Positions 17,771-26,758 of a DNA stretch of 64,000 bases are shown piece after piece. The stretch is from Methanobrevibacter sp. YE315. GTDB lineage: Archaea; Methanobacteriota; Methanobacteria; Methanobacteriales; Methanobacteriaceae. The position numbers and the translations under genes are program-made. Location of the stretch: the NCBI RefSeq assembly GCF_001548675.1, contig NZ_CP010834.1, positions 1 to 64,000 of the forward strand, read 5' to 3'. Each line of letters starts with the position of its first letter. Position 1 is the first letter of the stretch. Below the pieces are notes generated by a model. The model did not search any database. It had not been told where the DNA came from and was given only the letters and a program-made list of their open reading frames with translations.

Positions 17771-18134
17771 TAAGATTTAAGTTATCAGTTATGAATTATA
17801 ACTTAAAATGCTTAGGGTTTAAAGAATAACTTTTAAGTTATTCAGTATAAGTTAAAAGAATTAAGTTAAATCTTTTAATTTAAAACTTAAAGGAAATAAC
17901 TTATCAGTTTTAACTTCTAAGGGATAGGAATTAAGTTTTAAGTTAAAACGTCTAAGTTATAAAAAATAAGTTTTAAGAAATAACTTATCATAACTAACTT
18001 TTAACAAATAAGTTATATTTTATAACTTCTCTCTTATAAAGTATTTGTTTTCACAAATAAGTTATTAGTTATTTGTTAATAGTTATAAGTTATAACAAAT
18101 AATAAAACACTAATAAGTTATAAGTTATAAGTAA
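17771..18134. repeat. 7-bp-phased heptad array upstream of parA (candidate centromere/operator)
   Basis: Cutting the sequence every 7 bases from 17771 gives 52 consecutive heptamers with no insertion or deletion. Eleven are exactly TAAGTTA and three exactly TAACTTA (its reverse complement); most others are 1-3 changes away (TAAGTTT, TAACTTT, TCAGTTA, TAACAAA). TAAGTT occurs 13 times and AACTTA four times, always in the same register, so spacings are multiples of 7 within one orientation. The consensus TAASTTA is a palindrome with central G/C. The array fills the gap between trpB2 and parA, ending just before the parA SD. Phased heptads are known as binding sites of ribbon-helix-helix omega protein next to its ParA (delta) in pSM19035. 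A centromere and/or operator role here is inference. Confidence 0.85.
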
Positions 18135-18150
18135 AAAAATTCAAAAAAAA
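18133..18150 (-). terminator. Oligo-T terminator after trpB2
   Basis: On the minus strand two T runs (8 at 18150-18143 and 7 at 18139-18133) follow the trpB2 stop codon within 30 bases. Archaeal RNA polymerase terminates at such oligo-T tracts, which would limit read-through from trpB2 into the heptad array and parA. Confidence 0.5.
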
Positions 18151-18162
18151 TAAAGGGAAGGA

Positions 18163-19464
18163 TTATTTAGCGTTTTGCATTGTTCCTTCAAAATAGCTAG
18201 CATATCCTTTTAAATCCAACATTCCATGACCTGAGAAGTTCATAACAATTGTTTTCTCTTCTCCGGTTTCCTTACATTTCAAAGCTTCATCGATGGTAGC
18301 CTTAATTGCATGTGTGGTTTCTGGAGCCGGAAGGACTCCTTCGTTACGGGCAAAAGCAATTCCGGATTCGAAACAGTCTCTTTGATGAACTGCTTTAGGG
18401 GTTATATATCCTTCTTTAGTTAAAAGGGAAACGATAGGTGACATTCCATGGTATCTTAATCCACCGGCATGAACGGAAGGGGCAACGAAGTCATGTCCTA
18501 AGGTAAACATCTTGAGCATTGGTGTAAATCCGTTGGAATCTCCAAAGTCATAGTCATAAGATCCTTGAGTAAGGGTAGGGCATGCAGTAGGTTCAACAGC
18601 AATGAATTCAGTGTCGGAGTTTCCATCAATCTTGTCCTTAATGAATGGGAACAGGGATCCTGCAAAGTTACTTCCCCCTCCTGCACAGGCAATCATTACG
18701 TCTGGAGTTTCTTCAGCAATCTCCAGTTGGGTTTTTAGCTCTTGACCGATGATTGTTTGATGGAGCATTACATGGTTTAGAACGCTTCCTAATGAATATT
18801 TGACATTGTCGTTTTCCAAAGCCTCTTCCATCGCTTCGGAAATAGCTACACCTAAAGAACCTGGATGGTCCGGGTCATTTGCAATAACTTCACGGCCGAC
18901 TTTGGTATTTTCACTAGGTGATGCGTAAACGTTTCCGTCATAAATGTTCATTATGTTTTTCCTGTCAGGCTTTTGGTTGAATGATACCTTAACCATATAA
19001 ACTGTACATTCCAAATCAAGGAGGTTACATGCAAGGGATAAGGCGGTACCCCATTGACCAGCACCTGTTTCAGTAGTTAATCTTTCTACACCTTCTTTTT
19101 TAGCAAAATATGCTTGAGGAATAGCGGAATTTAACTTGTGTGAACCTGTTGGAGAGGTATCTTCCCTCTTGAAGTAAATTTTTGCGGGAGTATTCAAGTA
19201 CTCTTCAAGCCTGTTGGCTCTCACTAATGGAGTGGGTCTTCCCATTTCCATATACAGGTTTCTGACTTCATCAGGAATCTTGATATAGCGGTCGGTGGCA
19301 AATTCCTGTTCTAAAGCTGCTTTTGTAAAAGCAATCTGTAATGATGAAATCTGATCTTTTCCTTCACTGTTAATAGGAGCCGGAAGCTCACAAGGTAAAT
19401 CGGCAAGCATATTGTACCATTGTTTTGGCACGTCATCTGATGATAATTCTATTTTGTAAGTCAT
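18163..19464 (-). CDS. trpB2: TrpB2-type tryptophan synthase beta chain
   Basis: The 433-residue PLP enzyme converts indole and serine to tryptophan. The PLP lysine is Lys110 in GSHKLNSA, preceded by the substrate-carboxylate region; ETGAGQWGTAL and the phosphate-binding CAGGGSNF loop follow. The longer N-terminus (about 60 residues before IPDEV) and overall length identify the TrpB2 subfamily, which does not need TrpA in the way TrpB1 does. No trpA or other trp gene is adjacent, as expected for TrpB2 outside the trp operon. The ATG lies about 26 bases from a TATA box embedded in TGTACA-type TRP boxes, so tryptophan-dependent repression by a TrpY-like protein is likely. Confidence 0.92.
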   Translation of the reverse strand: MTYKIELSSDDVPKQWYNMLADLPCELPAPINSEGKDQISSLQIAFTKAALEQEFATDRYIKIPDEVRNLYMEMGRPTPLVRANRLEEYLNTPAKIYFKREDTSPTGSHKLNSAIPQAYFAKKEGVERLTTETGAGQWGTALSLACNLLDLECTVYMVKVSFNQKPDRKNIMNIYDGNVYASPSENTKVGREVIANDPDHPGSLGVAISEAMEEALENDNVKYSLGSVLNHVMLHQTIIGQELKTQLEIAEETPDVMIACAGGGSNFAGSLFPFIKDKIDGNSDTEFIAVEPTACPTLTQGSYDYDFGDSNGFTPMLKMFTLGHDFVAPSVHAGGLRYHGMSPIVSLLTKEGYITPKAVHQRDCFESGIAFARNEGVLPAPETTHAIKATIDEALKCKETGEEKTIVMNFSGHGMLDLKGYASYFEGTMQNAK

Positions 19465-19481
19465 AATAATACTTACTACAA

Positions 19482-19517
19482 TGTACTATATAAAGCTTTG
19501 TTGTACAAAAATGTACA
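19482..19517 (-). promoter_or_regulatory. trpB2 promoter with TRP boxes (TrpY-like operator)
   Basis: TGTACA occurs at 19502-19507 and 19512-19517, with TGTACT at 19482-19487. On the minus strand a TATA box (TTTATATA, 19494-19487) sits between and overlaps them, about 25 bases before the trpB2 ATG. TGTACA is the TRP box bound by TrpY of Methanothermobacter, which regulates trpB2 as well as the trp operon. The sites also lie upstream of the divergent gene at 19555, which could be co-regulated. Confidence 0.75.
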
Positions 19518-19554
19518 GTTTAATTATTAATAGGATAAAAAACAATCTAAAAGC

Positions 19555-20583
19555 ATGAGAATTTTAGCAATTGATGTGGGAACCGGAACCCAAGACATAA
19601 TGATTTACGATACTGAAAAGGAACTGGAAAACTCAATTAAACTAGTTCTGCCCTCTCCACACCTATACATATCCCAGCAGATAAGAGAAATAGAAAACGA
19701 CATTTACTTCAACGGAGAAATAATGGGTGGAGGAAAAATAAAAAGAAGCATTTTAGAACACATGGAAAAAGGATATAAAGTTGTAATGGAACCAAAATGT
19801 GCAAAAACAATTCGTGACAATTTAGAACAGGTCAAAGCAATAGGAATAGAAATAGCCGATGATTCAAAGGAATATAAGGATTATTCAAAAATCACATTGG
19901 GCGATATCAACATTACAAAACTATCCGAATTCCTATTGGGCTATGACCTGGAATTTGACATCGATAAGATTGCAATCGCCGTACAGGACCATGGATATAA
20001 CGAAAATATGGGCGACAGAGACTTCAGATTTGAAAAGATAAGGGAAAAAGTATCAAAACCTATTTCCCCATTGGAATTTGGATTCAAGGAGGATATACCT
20101 GACTACTTTACAAGAATGCAGGCAGTCAGAAGGCAAGTTGAAAGTGAAGGGATTGAAGAGCGTCCATTGGTGATGGACACTAAATTCGCTTCAATAGCAG
20201 GAATGTGCTTTGACGAAGTAGCCTTAAAATTAAACAGCTTTATCGTTATTGATATTGGAAACGGCCATACCACAGCAGCATCAATTGAAAACGGGAAAAT
20301 TCAGGGAGTCTTTGAACATCACACTTCAAGCCTGACAGGTGAATCACTTGAAAGATACATCAAAAGGCTGGCATCCGGTGAAATTACCCATGAGGAAGTC
20401 CATGAAGACTTCGGCCATGGCGCACATGTTCTAAACCCAATATCAGAAATAGAAAAAGTGATAGTCAGCGGACCAAAAAGAGAGCTGATTGAAAAGACAA
20501 ATCTCGATTGGCACCATGCAGCTCCGGGAGGGGATGTCATGATGACCGGAACAATCGGTTTAATAAAAACAATACTGGGATAG
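19555..20583 (+). CDS. DUF1786 family protein, ASKHA-type nucleotide-binding fold
   Basis: The 342-residue protein has two phosphate-binding segments typical of the actin/hexokinase/Hsp70 fold: IDVGTGTQD at residues 6-14 and IDIGNGHTT near residue 230. It resembles the DUF1786 family found in methanogens and sometimes mislabelled as pyruvate formate-lyase activating enzyme; no radical SAM Cys motif is present. Biochemical role unknown. It is divergent from trpB2 across the TRP-box region and is followed two bases later by the PHP-domain gene, so the two are probably co-transcribed. Confidence 0.7.
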   Translation: MRILAIDVGTGTQDIMIYDTEKELENSIKLVLPSPHLYISQQIREIENDIYFNGEIMGGGKIKRSILEHMEKGYKVVMEPKCAKTIRDNLEQVKAIGIEIADDSKEYKDYSKITLGDINITKLSEFLLGYDLEFDIDKIAIAVQDHGYNENMGDRDFRFEKIREKVSKPISPLEFGFKEDIPDYFTRMQAVRRQVESEGIEERPLVMDTKFASIAGMCFDEVALKLNSFIVIDIGNGHTTAASIENGKIQGVFEHHTSSLTGESLERYIKRLASGEITHEEVHEDFGHGAHVLNPISEIEKVIVSGPKRELIEKTNLDWHHAAPGGDVMMTGTIGLIKTILG

Positions 20584-20585
20584 TT

Positions 20586-21248
20586 ATGATGCTGAAAATG
20601 GACTCTCATATTCACAGCGAATATTCACCAGACTCCAATTCAAAAATCGATGATATTTTGAAGGTTGCGAAAAATGAAAATTTAGATGTTATTGCAATAA
20701 GCGATCACAATACTGTTGATGGAACAGCCGAAGTTTTACAAAAAACTAGGAATACAGATATACTTGCAATACCATCTATTGAAATTTCTTCATGTAATGG
20801 CCATATTCTTGGTTTTGGCTGTGAGGAAAATGTACCTAGAGACTTATCACCGCAAGATACAATTGATAGAATTCATGATTTAGGGGGTCTTGCAATAATA
20901 CCTCACCCCTACTGCTTTTACAGGCACGGACTTTTATGCAAAAGTGACTATAAGGATTTGAAAATTGATGCAATTGAAATAAAAAATGCAAGATTCATTG
21001 TAGGATATTGCAATAATAAGGCAAAAAAATTATCAAACAAGGAAAATATTCCTGGATTGGGTGCAAGTGATTCACATTATTGGAAATTTGTAGGCGACTG
21101 CTATAGCAAAATCGAATGTGAAAAGGATATTGACAGCGTTCTAAAGGCAATAAAAAAAGGTAAAGTAGAAGCCCATGGAAAGGGAACTTCAAACATAAAA
21201 CTCTCAAAATATCTTTTTGAGAAAAATTTCCTAAAGAAATTTGATTAA
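20586..21248 (+). CDS. PHP-domain metal-dependent phosphoesterase
   Basis: The 220-residue protein shows the PHP motifs in order: MDSHIHSEYSPDS (HxH), ISDHNTVDG, IPSIEIS, IPHPY and GASDSHY. These supply His and Asp ligands for a two- or three-metal centre that hydrolyses phosphoesters. The frame extends upstream to 20508, but homology begins at the paired ATGs at 20586/20589, just after the preceding stop, so 20586 is chosen. The substrate is unknown; small stand-alone PHP proteins act on nucleotides or histidinol phosphate in other organisms. Confidence 0.8.
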   Translation: MMLKMDSHIHSEYSPDSNSKIDDILKVAKNENLDVIAISDHNTVDGTAEVLQKTRNTDILAIPSIEISSCNGHILGFGCEENVPRDLSPQDTIDRIHDLGGLAIIPHPYCFYRHGLLCKSDYKDLKIDAIEIKNARFIVGYCNNKAKKLSNKENIPGLGASDSHYWKFVGDCYSKIECEKDIDSVLKAIKKGKVEAHGKGTSNIKLSKYLFEKNFLKKFD

Positions 21249-21257
21249 AAAGAGAGA

Positions 21258-21533
21258 TTATTCACTCTTTTCAATTAAAATTTCTATAATAGACACATTT
21301 GTTTTTTCGTTGTTATAGTTTTCAATTTCTTCAGTTGAAATTTGAATATCTGTAACATCGGAATCAGGTACAAACCTATTTCTGACAATTTCAGCGGCGT
21401 CAACTGCACGACTAATAGCTTTTCCCCTTGCACGAAGAACAACACTATTAGATCCTTCATTGAATTGAGTGACAACTGCTAAAACATAATTCATAACAGG
21501 TTTACTACCAACAAAAATTGTATTATTCTCCAT
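21258..21533 (-). CDS. albA: Alba DNA/RNA-binding chromatin protein
   Basis: The 91-residue protein matches Alba along its length: [15 protein letters not shown] at the start with the conserved GxKPVMNY, then [20 protein letters not shown] and a C-terminal strand (SIIEILIEK). Alba coats DNA or RNA as a dimer. The lysine of the KP motif is the residue acetylated in some archaea. On the minus strand a TATA box (TTTTATATAC, 21576-21567) and a GGTGA SD precede the ATG. It is monocistronic and convergent with the PHP gene, ten bases apart. Confidence 0.92.
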   Translation of the reverse strand: MENNTIFVGSKPVMNYVLAVVTQFNEGSNSVVLRARGKAISRAVDAAEIVRNRFVPDSDVTDIQISTEEIENYNNEKTNVSIIEILIEKSE

Positions 21534-21748
21534 ATTTAATTCACCATATTAATATTAGTGATTACTGTATATAAAATTTTACATATTATTTTGATAAAAA
21601 CTAAACAATACATAAAAAATTTATAAATATTATACAATTTAAATACTAACTAAAAAAATTTTTTTAAACAAATACAATTTATAACAAGAATTTATAAAAA
21701 AAGTATAAAAAAAGTATAGAAAAATTAAAAAAAAAATTAAAAAATTAA

Positions 21749-23284
21749 TTAAATGGACCTTTTAATTAATAACAATTTATTGATAGAATCCAAAATTGCC
21801 AATATACTAGCCATCACAATATCCTGATTGGTGGAACGGCCGGTTGATTGGTTGCCGTCAGGGTCGGATGTAATCACAAACACTTCGGCTAACGCATCAG
21901 TACCACCGTTGATAGCTGCCAAATTGTATTCTTCAAGTTCAATTTCCATTGTATCCTGAATCAATTCACGAATAGCAGTTAGGGAAGCGTCAATAGGACC
22001 TACACCAGTACTTGCAGTTTCCTTTTCCACACCATCTATTTCAAGCTTGACGGTAGCTGTAGGTGAAACATTAGCACCCATGGAAATGCTTAAACCCTTA
22101 ATGACGATTGGAGTTTCACGGGCGGAAGAAAGTTCGGTGATTGCAATAGCTATCAAATCATCATCGGTTACGCATCTTCCACTGTCACCCAAAGATTTGA
22201 TTTCATCAAAAACCTTACAGAACTGCTCTTCATCCAACTCAATATGATATTCTTTAAGCTTGGACTTCAAAGCGTTGGCTCCCGTATGTTTTCCTAAAAC
22301 GATGCGTCTTGAATGACCGACCATTTCAGGAGACATCGGCTCATAGGTGAATGAATTATTCAAAATTCCATGTACATGAATGCCGGATTCGTGGGCAAAT
22401 GCATTATCACCGACAATCGGCTTATTGACAGGCATTTTTACCCCAGTCAAACGACCGACCAACTGAGATAAACTATATAATCTTGTGGTATCTATGCCCA
22501 AATCCACCCCATATACAGATTTGAGAGTCATCACTATTTCTTCAAGTGAACAATTGCCTGTCCTTTCACCTAAACCATTAACAGTAACATGAGCCTGATC
22601 GGCACCGCATTCAATGGCTGTTAAAGTATTTGCAGTTGCCAAACCAAAATCGTTGTGGAAATGAACACTGATTGGGGTTTTGAAATTATTCTTGATATCA
22701 GTGATTAATTCATGTGTGAAAATAGGTGTTAAAACACCAACAGTATCCGGAACATCTAAAAAATCAGCCCCTGCATCAACAACCTCGCTGAATACTTCAA
22801 ACAGATAATCCTTTTCTGTTCTTGTTGCATCTTCAGCTGAAAACTCAACAGTCAATCCATGATCTTTTGCATATTCAACAGATTCTACAGCTGATTGTAT
22901 AATCTCTTCTTTGGATTTCTTAAGCTTATAATCACGATGCAATGGGGAAGTACCTATAAATGTATGAATATATCCTAAATCAGCATCAAGGACTGCATCA
23001 ATATCACTACTTAATGAGCGAGACAAACCAACTAGTGTTGAATCTAAATCTTCTGCTCTGATTTTCTTTGCAGATTCCAATTCTCCTTTAGAAGAAGCCG
23101 GAAAACCAACTTCAATCTTATCAACTCCCAAATTATTAAGCTTTCTGGCTATCTGAATTTTTTCATCAACCGTTAAAGCTACACCAGGAGTCTGTTCACC
23201 ATCCCTTAATGTTGTATCAAAAATATAAATCTTATCAGCTATATTCATATTTTCATTTTTTAGAATTTCAATATCTTTTGCCAT
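21749..23284 (-). CDS. leuA: 2-isopropylmalate synthase (or the closely related citramalate synthase)
   Basis: The 511-residue acyltransferase has the metal-binding FDTTLRDGEQTPG at 22-34, EFSAEDATR, SVHFHNDFGLATAN and VNGLGERTGN, followed by HESGIHVHG and a C-terminal allosteric LeuA-dimer domain (about 385-500). It condenses acetyl-CoA with 2-oxoisovalerate in leucine synthesis. Citramalate synthase CimA uses pyruvate and has the same architecture. HTFIGTS and the AHESGIHVHGIL segment look more like methanogen LeuA than CimA, so LeuA is preferred. AksA is unlikely because the regulatory domain is present. The last residues (LLLIKRSI) extend slightly past the usual end. Confidence 0.85.
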   Translation of the reverse strand: MAKDIEILKNENMNIADKIYIFDTTLRDGEQTPGVALTVDEKIQIARKLNNLGVDKIEVGFPASSKGELESAKKIRAEDLDSTLVGLSRSLSSDIDAVLDADLGYIHTFIGTSPLHRDYKLKKSKEEIIQSAVESVEYAKDHGLTVEFSAEDATRTEKDYLFEVFSEVVDAGADFLDVPDTVGVLTPIFTHELITDIKNNFKTPISVHFHNDFGLATANTLTAIECGADQAHVTVNGLGERTGNCSLEEIVMTLKSVYGVDLGIDTTRLYSLSQLVGRLTGVKMPVNKPIVGDNAFAHESGIHVHGILNNSFTYEPMSPEMVGHSRRIVLGKHTGANALKSKLKEYHIELDEEQFCKVFDEIKSLGDSGRCVTDDDLIAIAITELSSARETPIVIKGLSISMGANVSPTATVKLEIDGVEKETASTGVGPIDASLTAIRELIQDTMEIELEEYNLAAINGGTDALAEVFVITSDPDGNQSTGRSTNQDIVMASILAILDSINKLLLIKRSI

Positions 23285-23341
23285 TGTATTACTTCCCGAT
23301 TATATTAAATTTTATAATTATTGAAACTAATATATATTTTT

Positions 23342-24058
23342 ATGAAATTAGGTTTTACAACACTGGCTTTATTCATGCAACCTAACAATGACATCATAAA
23401 TTTAGCTAAAAAACATGGCTTTGAAATCATTGAAATCCTTGGGGAAGGGCCTTTTTTCGAGAAGAAAAACATGGAATATAAAGACTGCGGCCTTGACATG
23501 AGAATTCATGCTGCAACTGTAGACATCAATATAGCAAGCTTGAACAAGGGTATACGTGAAGAAAGCGTTCGCCAGATGATACACTGCGGCCAATATGCCG
23601 AAACAATAAATGCAAATACTATAACAGTGCACCCCGGAATCATCGGAAGAAACGAACCCCGCCTTAGAAAATGGGCATTAGAATATACAATTGAGAGCGT
23701 TGGGAAAATAATCGACAACACCAATGTTGAAATTTCAGTTGAAAACATGCCGGTGCGCGGGAAATTTTTAGGAAATACCGTTGAAGAAATAGAAATGATA
23801 CAGGAAGCGACAGGATGCAGCCTAACAATTGATACCGGTCATGGAAACACATGCGGCAATCTGGAAGAAATGCTTTCATTAAAAAACATCAGCTATTGCC
23901 ATTTAAACGATAACGATGGTGTCAAAGACCAGCATATCACACTGGGCGAGGGTACATTGGATTTGAATCTCCTCAAAAAGATCGATACCGCAATAATAGA
24001 GCTGAACAATTTTGACAATATATTGAAAAGCAAAGAAGTAATTGAAAGTTTAGACTAG
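23342..24058 (+). CDS. Xylose isomerase-like TIM-barrel protein (AP endonuclease 2 family)
   Basis: The 238-residue protein resembles sugar-phosphate isomerase/epimerase barrels: ITVHPG, SVENMP, TIDTGHGN, CHLNDNDGVKDQH and the terminal LGEGTLDL supply the usual His, Glu and Asp metal ligands. Substrate unknown; endonuclease IV and sugar epimerases share this fold. The frame has an upstream TTG at 23321, but the ATG at 23342 starts the conserved KLGFTTL and lies 24-31 bases after a TATA-like TTTATAAT, suggesting a leaderless message. It converges with the HAD gene, overlapping it by four bases. Confidence 0.75.
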   Translation: MKLGFTTLALFMQPNNDIINLAKKHGFEIIEILGEGPFFEKKNMEYKDCGLDMRIHAATVDINIASLNKGIREESVRQMIHCGQYAETINANTITVHPGIIGRNEPRLRKWALEYTIESVGKIIDNTNVEISVENMPVRGKFLGNTVEEIEMIQEATGCSLTIDTGHGNTCGNLEEMLSLKNISYCHLNDNDGVKDQHITLGEGTLDLNLLKKIDTAIIELNNFDNILKSKEVIESLD

Positions 24059-24849
24059 AAATCGATTTGAGTTACTTCAAAAATGTCTTCTATAATGTAG
24101 TCTGTCTTATCCATCATCTTAGGAGATACTTCCTCCTGCTGTTCGATGGTTAAAACACTGACATCCGCTTTCTTAAACGCCAAAATATCATTGAGTCCAT
24201 CTCCAACCATCATTACCTTATATCCGCCGTCCTTTAGGATGGATACCACTTCGCATTTTCCTCTAGTTGAAACTGTTCCGTAAGCATTGTCTTCCGGTAC
24301 ATCAAGCATGTTAGCCAATCTATTAATAGCTCCTTTTCTATCTCCTGATGCAATGAATATTTCAATTCCACGTGATTTAAGAGTTTCAACCGTTTCAAAA
24401 ACCTTAGGGAAGAACTTGCCTGCTGATGTGATGGTGTAGGCAACAACACCCAAATCCATATCGATTATCAATGCAGATCCGTTGCATAATTCCATGTGCG
24501 GGATTTTTTCCCTTAAAATATCGAAGCCATCAGTAATGTCTGAAACCTTTGTGTGCTTTTCTTCAGTGATGATATCCTTAACATCGGCTTTGGAAACCGG
24601 GCGGGTTGAAAAGCTGATGTCAAAATCAATGTTATACTCTTTGATTACATCAGAAATCAAGGTATCGGAATCCAATTCCAAAAGTTTATTTGTATTAAAC
24701 TGAAGAACAACTAACGCTAAAGAGTCGGCCGCATCAATTAAATCAAGAGAGTTTATATCCGTGAATATATTGCCGTTCAAAACATCCTTAACAACCCTGA
24801 ATCTTTCTATTAATGTCCCTGAATTGTCAAATACAACTGCCTTTTTCAT
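24055..24849 (-). CDS. HAD-superfamily protein resembling soluble P-type ATPase domains
   Basis: The 264-residue protein has HAD motif I as FDNSGT (Asp8), motif II in IASGDRKG near residue 168, and motif IV GDGLNDILAF near 217. The second acidic residue of phosphatase-type HADs (DxD) is replaced by Ser, as P-type ATPases have Thr (DKTGT); motif IV is also P-type-like. There are no membrane segments. Similar stand-alone proteins in methanogens are of unknown function. It lies 16 bases downstream of the first RsbU-like gene on the same strand and may be the last gene of that operon. Confidence 0.75.
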   Translation of the reverse strand: MKKAVVFDNSGTLIERFRVVKDVLNGNIFTDINSLDLIDAADSLALVVLQFNTNKLLELDSDTLISDVIKEYNIDFDISFSTRPVSKADVKDIITEEKHTKVSDITDGFDILREKIPHMELCNGSALIIDMDLGVVAYTITSAGKFFPKVFETVETLKSRGIEIFIASGDRKGAINRLANMLDVPEDNAYGTVSTRGKCEVVSILKDGGYKVMMVGDGLNDILAFKKADVSVLTIEQQEEVSPKMMDKTDYIIEDIFEVTQIDF

Positions 24850-24865
24850 ATTATATTCCCCCGTT

Positions 24866-26758
24866 TCATTTTATCCTGACTATAATCATTGTAGTATCGT
24901 CAAATATTTCTCCATGATTGCAGAATTCAGATATGTCTTTTTCTATAGAACCTATAACAACGCTCAAATCATCATCTTTATGCTTATTCAAGACATTTTG
25001 TAACCTTTCTTCACCATAAAAACCATTATAATCATCATTGGCTTCAGTTACACCATCAGTATATAAAAATACTGCATCTGCCTTATTTAACTGAATTGTA
25101 TGGGTTTCATAAGGCATATCTTCCATGATTCCCAATACCAATTCCGGAGAAGTCTCCAAATATTCGAAATCATTGTTATTCATTCTAATAAGAGGCTTAT
25201 TGTGTCCGGCATTAACAAATGATAACTGGCCGGTTTTCAGATTAATTTTTCCAAGCCAGCAAGTTACAAAAATATTTTCAACATTGCCCTCGGAAAGCTG
25301 GTTATTCACCTCATAAAATACATCGGACAGGTCATCGTGCTGTATTATATAATTTTGAATCAGTGTCATTGCTTCAACCATTACAAGCGCGGCTGTAACT
25401 CCTTTTCCGCTGACATCCCCAATTACAAATCCAACATTATCTTCGTCGATTTTGAAATAATCGTAAAAATCTCCTCCGATCTCCCGGGCAGGTTTCATAA
25501 GACCCCAAACTTCAAAATCATGGTTATTTTCACGATCTGAACTATCATTAAAGTCCTTGCAAAATTCCTCAAAGTCAGTTGGAATCATTGAATTTTGTAT
25601 ATCATGAGCTAATTTAAGCTCTGTTTCAAATCTCTCCTTTTCAGAAGTGACCTGAACCAGATTTTCACCGTATACCAAAAGATTTTTCTCCATGTCAAGC
25701 AAGGTATCGACCAAGGTTTTAATTTCGTTTTTTAATTTGATTGACTCTAAAGCATTTTTATGTTCAATGTAATCGTCATAATTATGAATTCCTTTAGATA
25801 ATGTTTCAGACAACTTATTAATAGGATTAGTTACTTTTTTCTCTATAAAATACATATAAATTAAAACTGGAACTGACAATAGCAAGAACATGAGCAGTGA
25901 ATTATCAAGAAGTCCTATAAGCACATATTCCAAATTAGAATAGAAAAATATGTTAAAAGGCAAAGTTGTAAAAATCAATATCAGTGCCATGACAAAAAAT
26001 ATTGATATGGTAACTTTACCAAATAAGCTGACATCTATACAATCCTTTATTTTAAAAACATCTTCTTTATAAGGCTTTAATAAATAAACGACTGTTAATA
26101 ATATGATTAATATTAAAACCTGATTGAATGATGTTAAATAATAAACTAATCCTACAACAACAATCAATATCAATATAACATGAAATCCTTTCTCAGGTAA
26201 AATCTGTTTAAATTGCCTTTTAGGAGTGTAAATTGGTATTTTAAAGTTATTTACAACGTCTATTACAAATAACCCTAAACAATATTTGAATACTGTTGCA
26301 AAGAATAATGTCCAATCAAAATGAGGTTTAAATCCTATACTAGTAAGTGAATAAAATAAGACATTGAATATTAGCGGATACATGAAAAATAAAATAAATA
26401 ACTTAATCAGATTGTATAAGCTATTTAAGCTCGGAATTTCGTATCCATACCTATTCATCACAGAATACCATAATTTCCATATTGCAAAATTACTTATAAA
26501 CAATATTATAACGACGCTTATAGCAATTGCAATGTTTTTAGGATGGAGTATTATCAGATATATAAATTCCACTAAAACAAACCCTAAAATTGCAAAAGGC
26601 CCCCATAATAAACCTAAAATAGGAAAAATAAGGAATCCTATTTGATTATCCGGTAAATAAGTAAATGTATTAGAAATAACTATGGAAACCAAACCCAAAA
26701 GCATTGAGAATAAGAAAATGAATTTCCTTGATTTAAAAAGCTCTCTAATATTAACCAT
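24866..26758 (-). CDS. Membrane-anchored SpoIIE/RsbU-type PP2C phosphatase, copy 2
   Basis: The 630-residue protein has about ten hydrophobic segments in residues 1-310, including a GLLWGPFAILG-type signature seen in sensor or ECF-S-like membrane domains. A linker and coiled coil follow at about 320-390. The C-terminus is a SpoIIE/PP2C phosphatase with PAREIGGDFYD, IGDVSGKGV, FVNAGHN, YTDGVTEA and FDDTTM, which provide the metal-binding Asp residues. Family members dephosphorylate STAS-domain anti-anti-sigma factors in bacteria; archaea lack sigma factors, so the target here is unknown. The start is placed at ATG 26758 (SD GGTGAG), overlapping the end of the upstream paralogue by eight bases. 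The frame could also begin at 26773. Confidence 0.85.
   Translation of the reverse strand: MVNIRELFKSRKFIFLFSMLLGLVSIVISNTFTYLPDNQIGFLIFPILGLLWGPFAILGFVLVEFIYLIILHPKNIAIAISVVIILFISNFAIWKLWYSVMNRYGYEIPSLNSLYNLIKLFILFFMYPLIFNVLFYSLTSIGFKPHFDWTLFFATVFKYCLGLFVIDVVNNFKIPIYTPKRQFKQILPEKGFHVILILIVVVGLVYYLTSFNQVLILIILLTVVYLLKPYKEDVFKIKDCIDVSLFGKVTISIFFVMALILIFTTLPFNIFFYSNLEYVLIGLLDNSLLMFLLLSVPVLIYMYFIEKKVTNPINKLSETLSKGIHNYDDYIEHKNALESIKLKNEIKTLVDTLLDMEKNLLVYGENLVQVTSEKERFETELKLAHDIQNSMIPTDFEEFCKDFNDSSDRENNHDFEVWGLMKPAREIGGDFYDYFKIDEDNVGFVIGDVSGKGVTAALVMVEAMTLIQNYIIQHDDLSDVFYEVNNQLSEGNVENIFVTCWLGKINLKTGQLSFVNAGHNKPLIRMNNNDFEYLETSPELVLGIMEDMPYETHTIQLNKADAVFLYTDGVTEANDDYNGFYGEERLQNVLNKHKDDDLSVVIGSIEKDISEFCNHGEIFDDTTMIIVRIK

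Noticed and set aside
17748-18162. Treating the parA upstream region as simple AT-rich low-complexity DNA
   Set aside because: The uninterrupted 7-bp register across 52 units and the recurring G/C at the centre of the motif are not explained by base composition.
20508-20585. Upstream extension of the PHP gene
   Set aside because: It overlaps the DUF1786 gene and adds non-homologous residues; the conserved start is at the ATGs 20586/20589.
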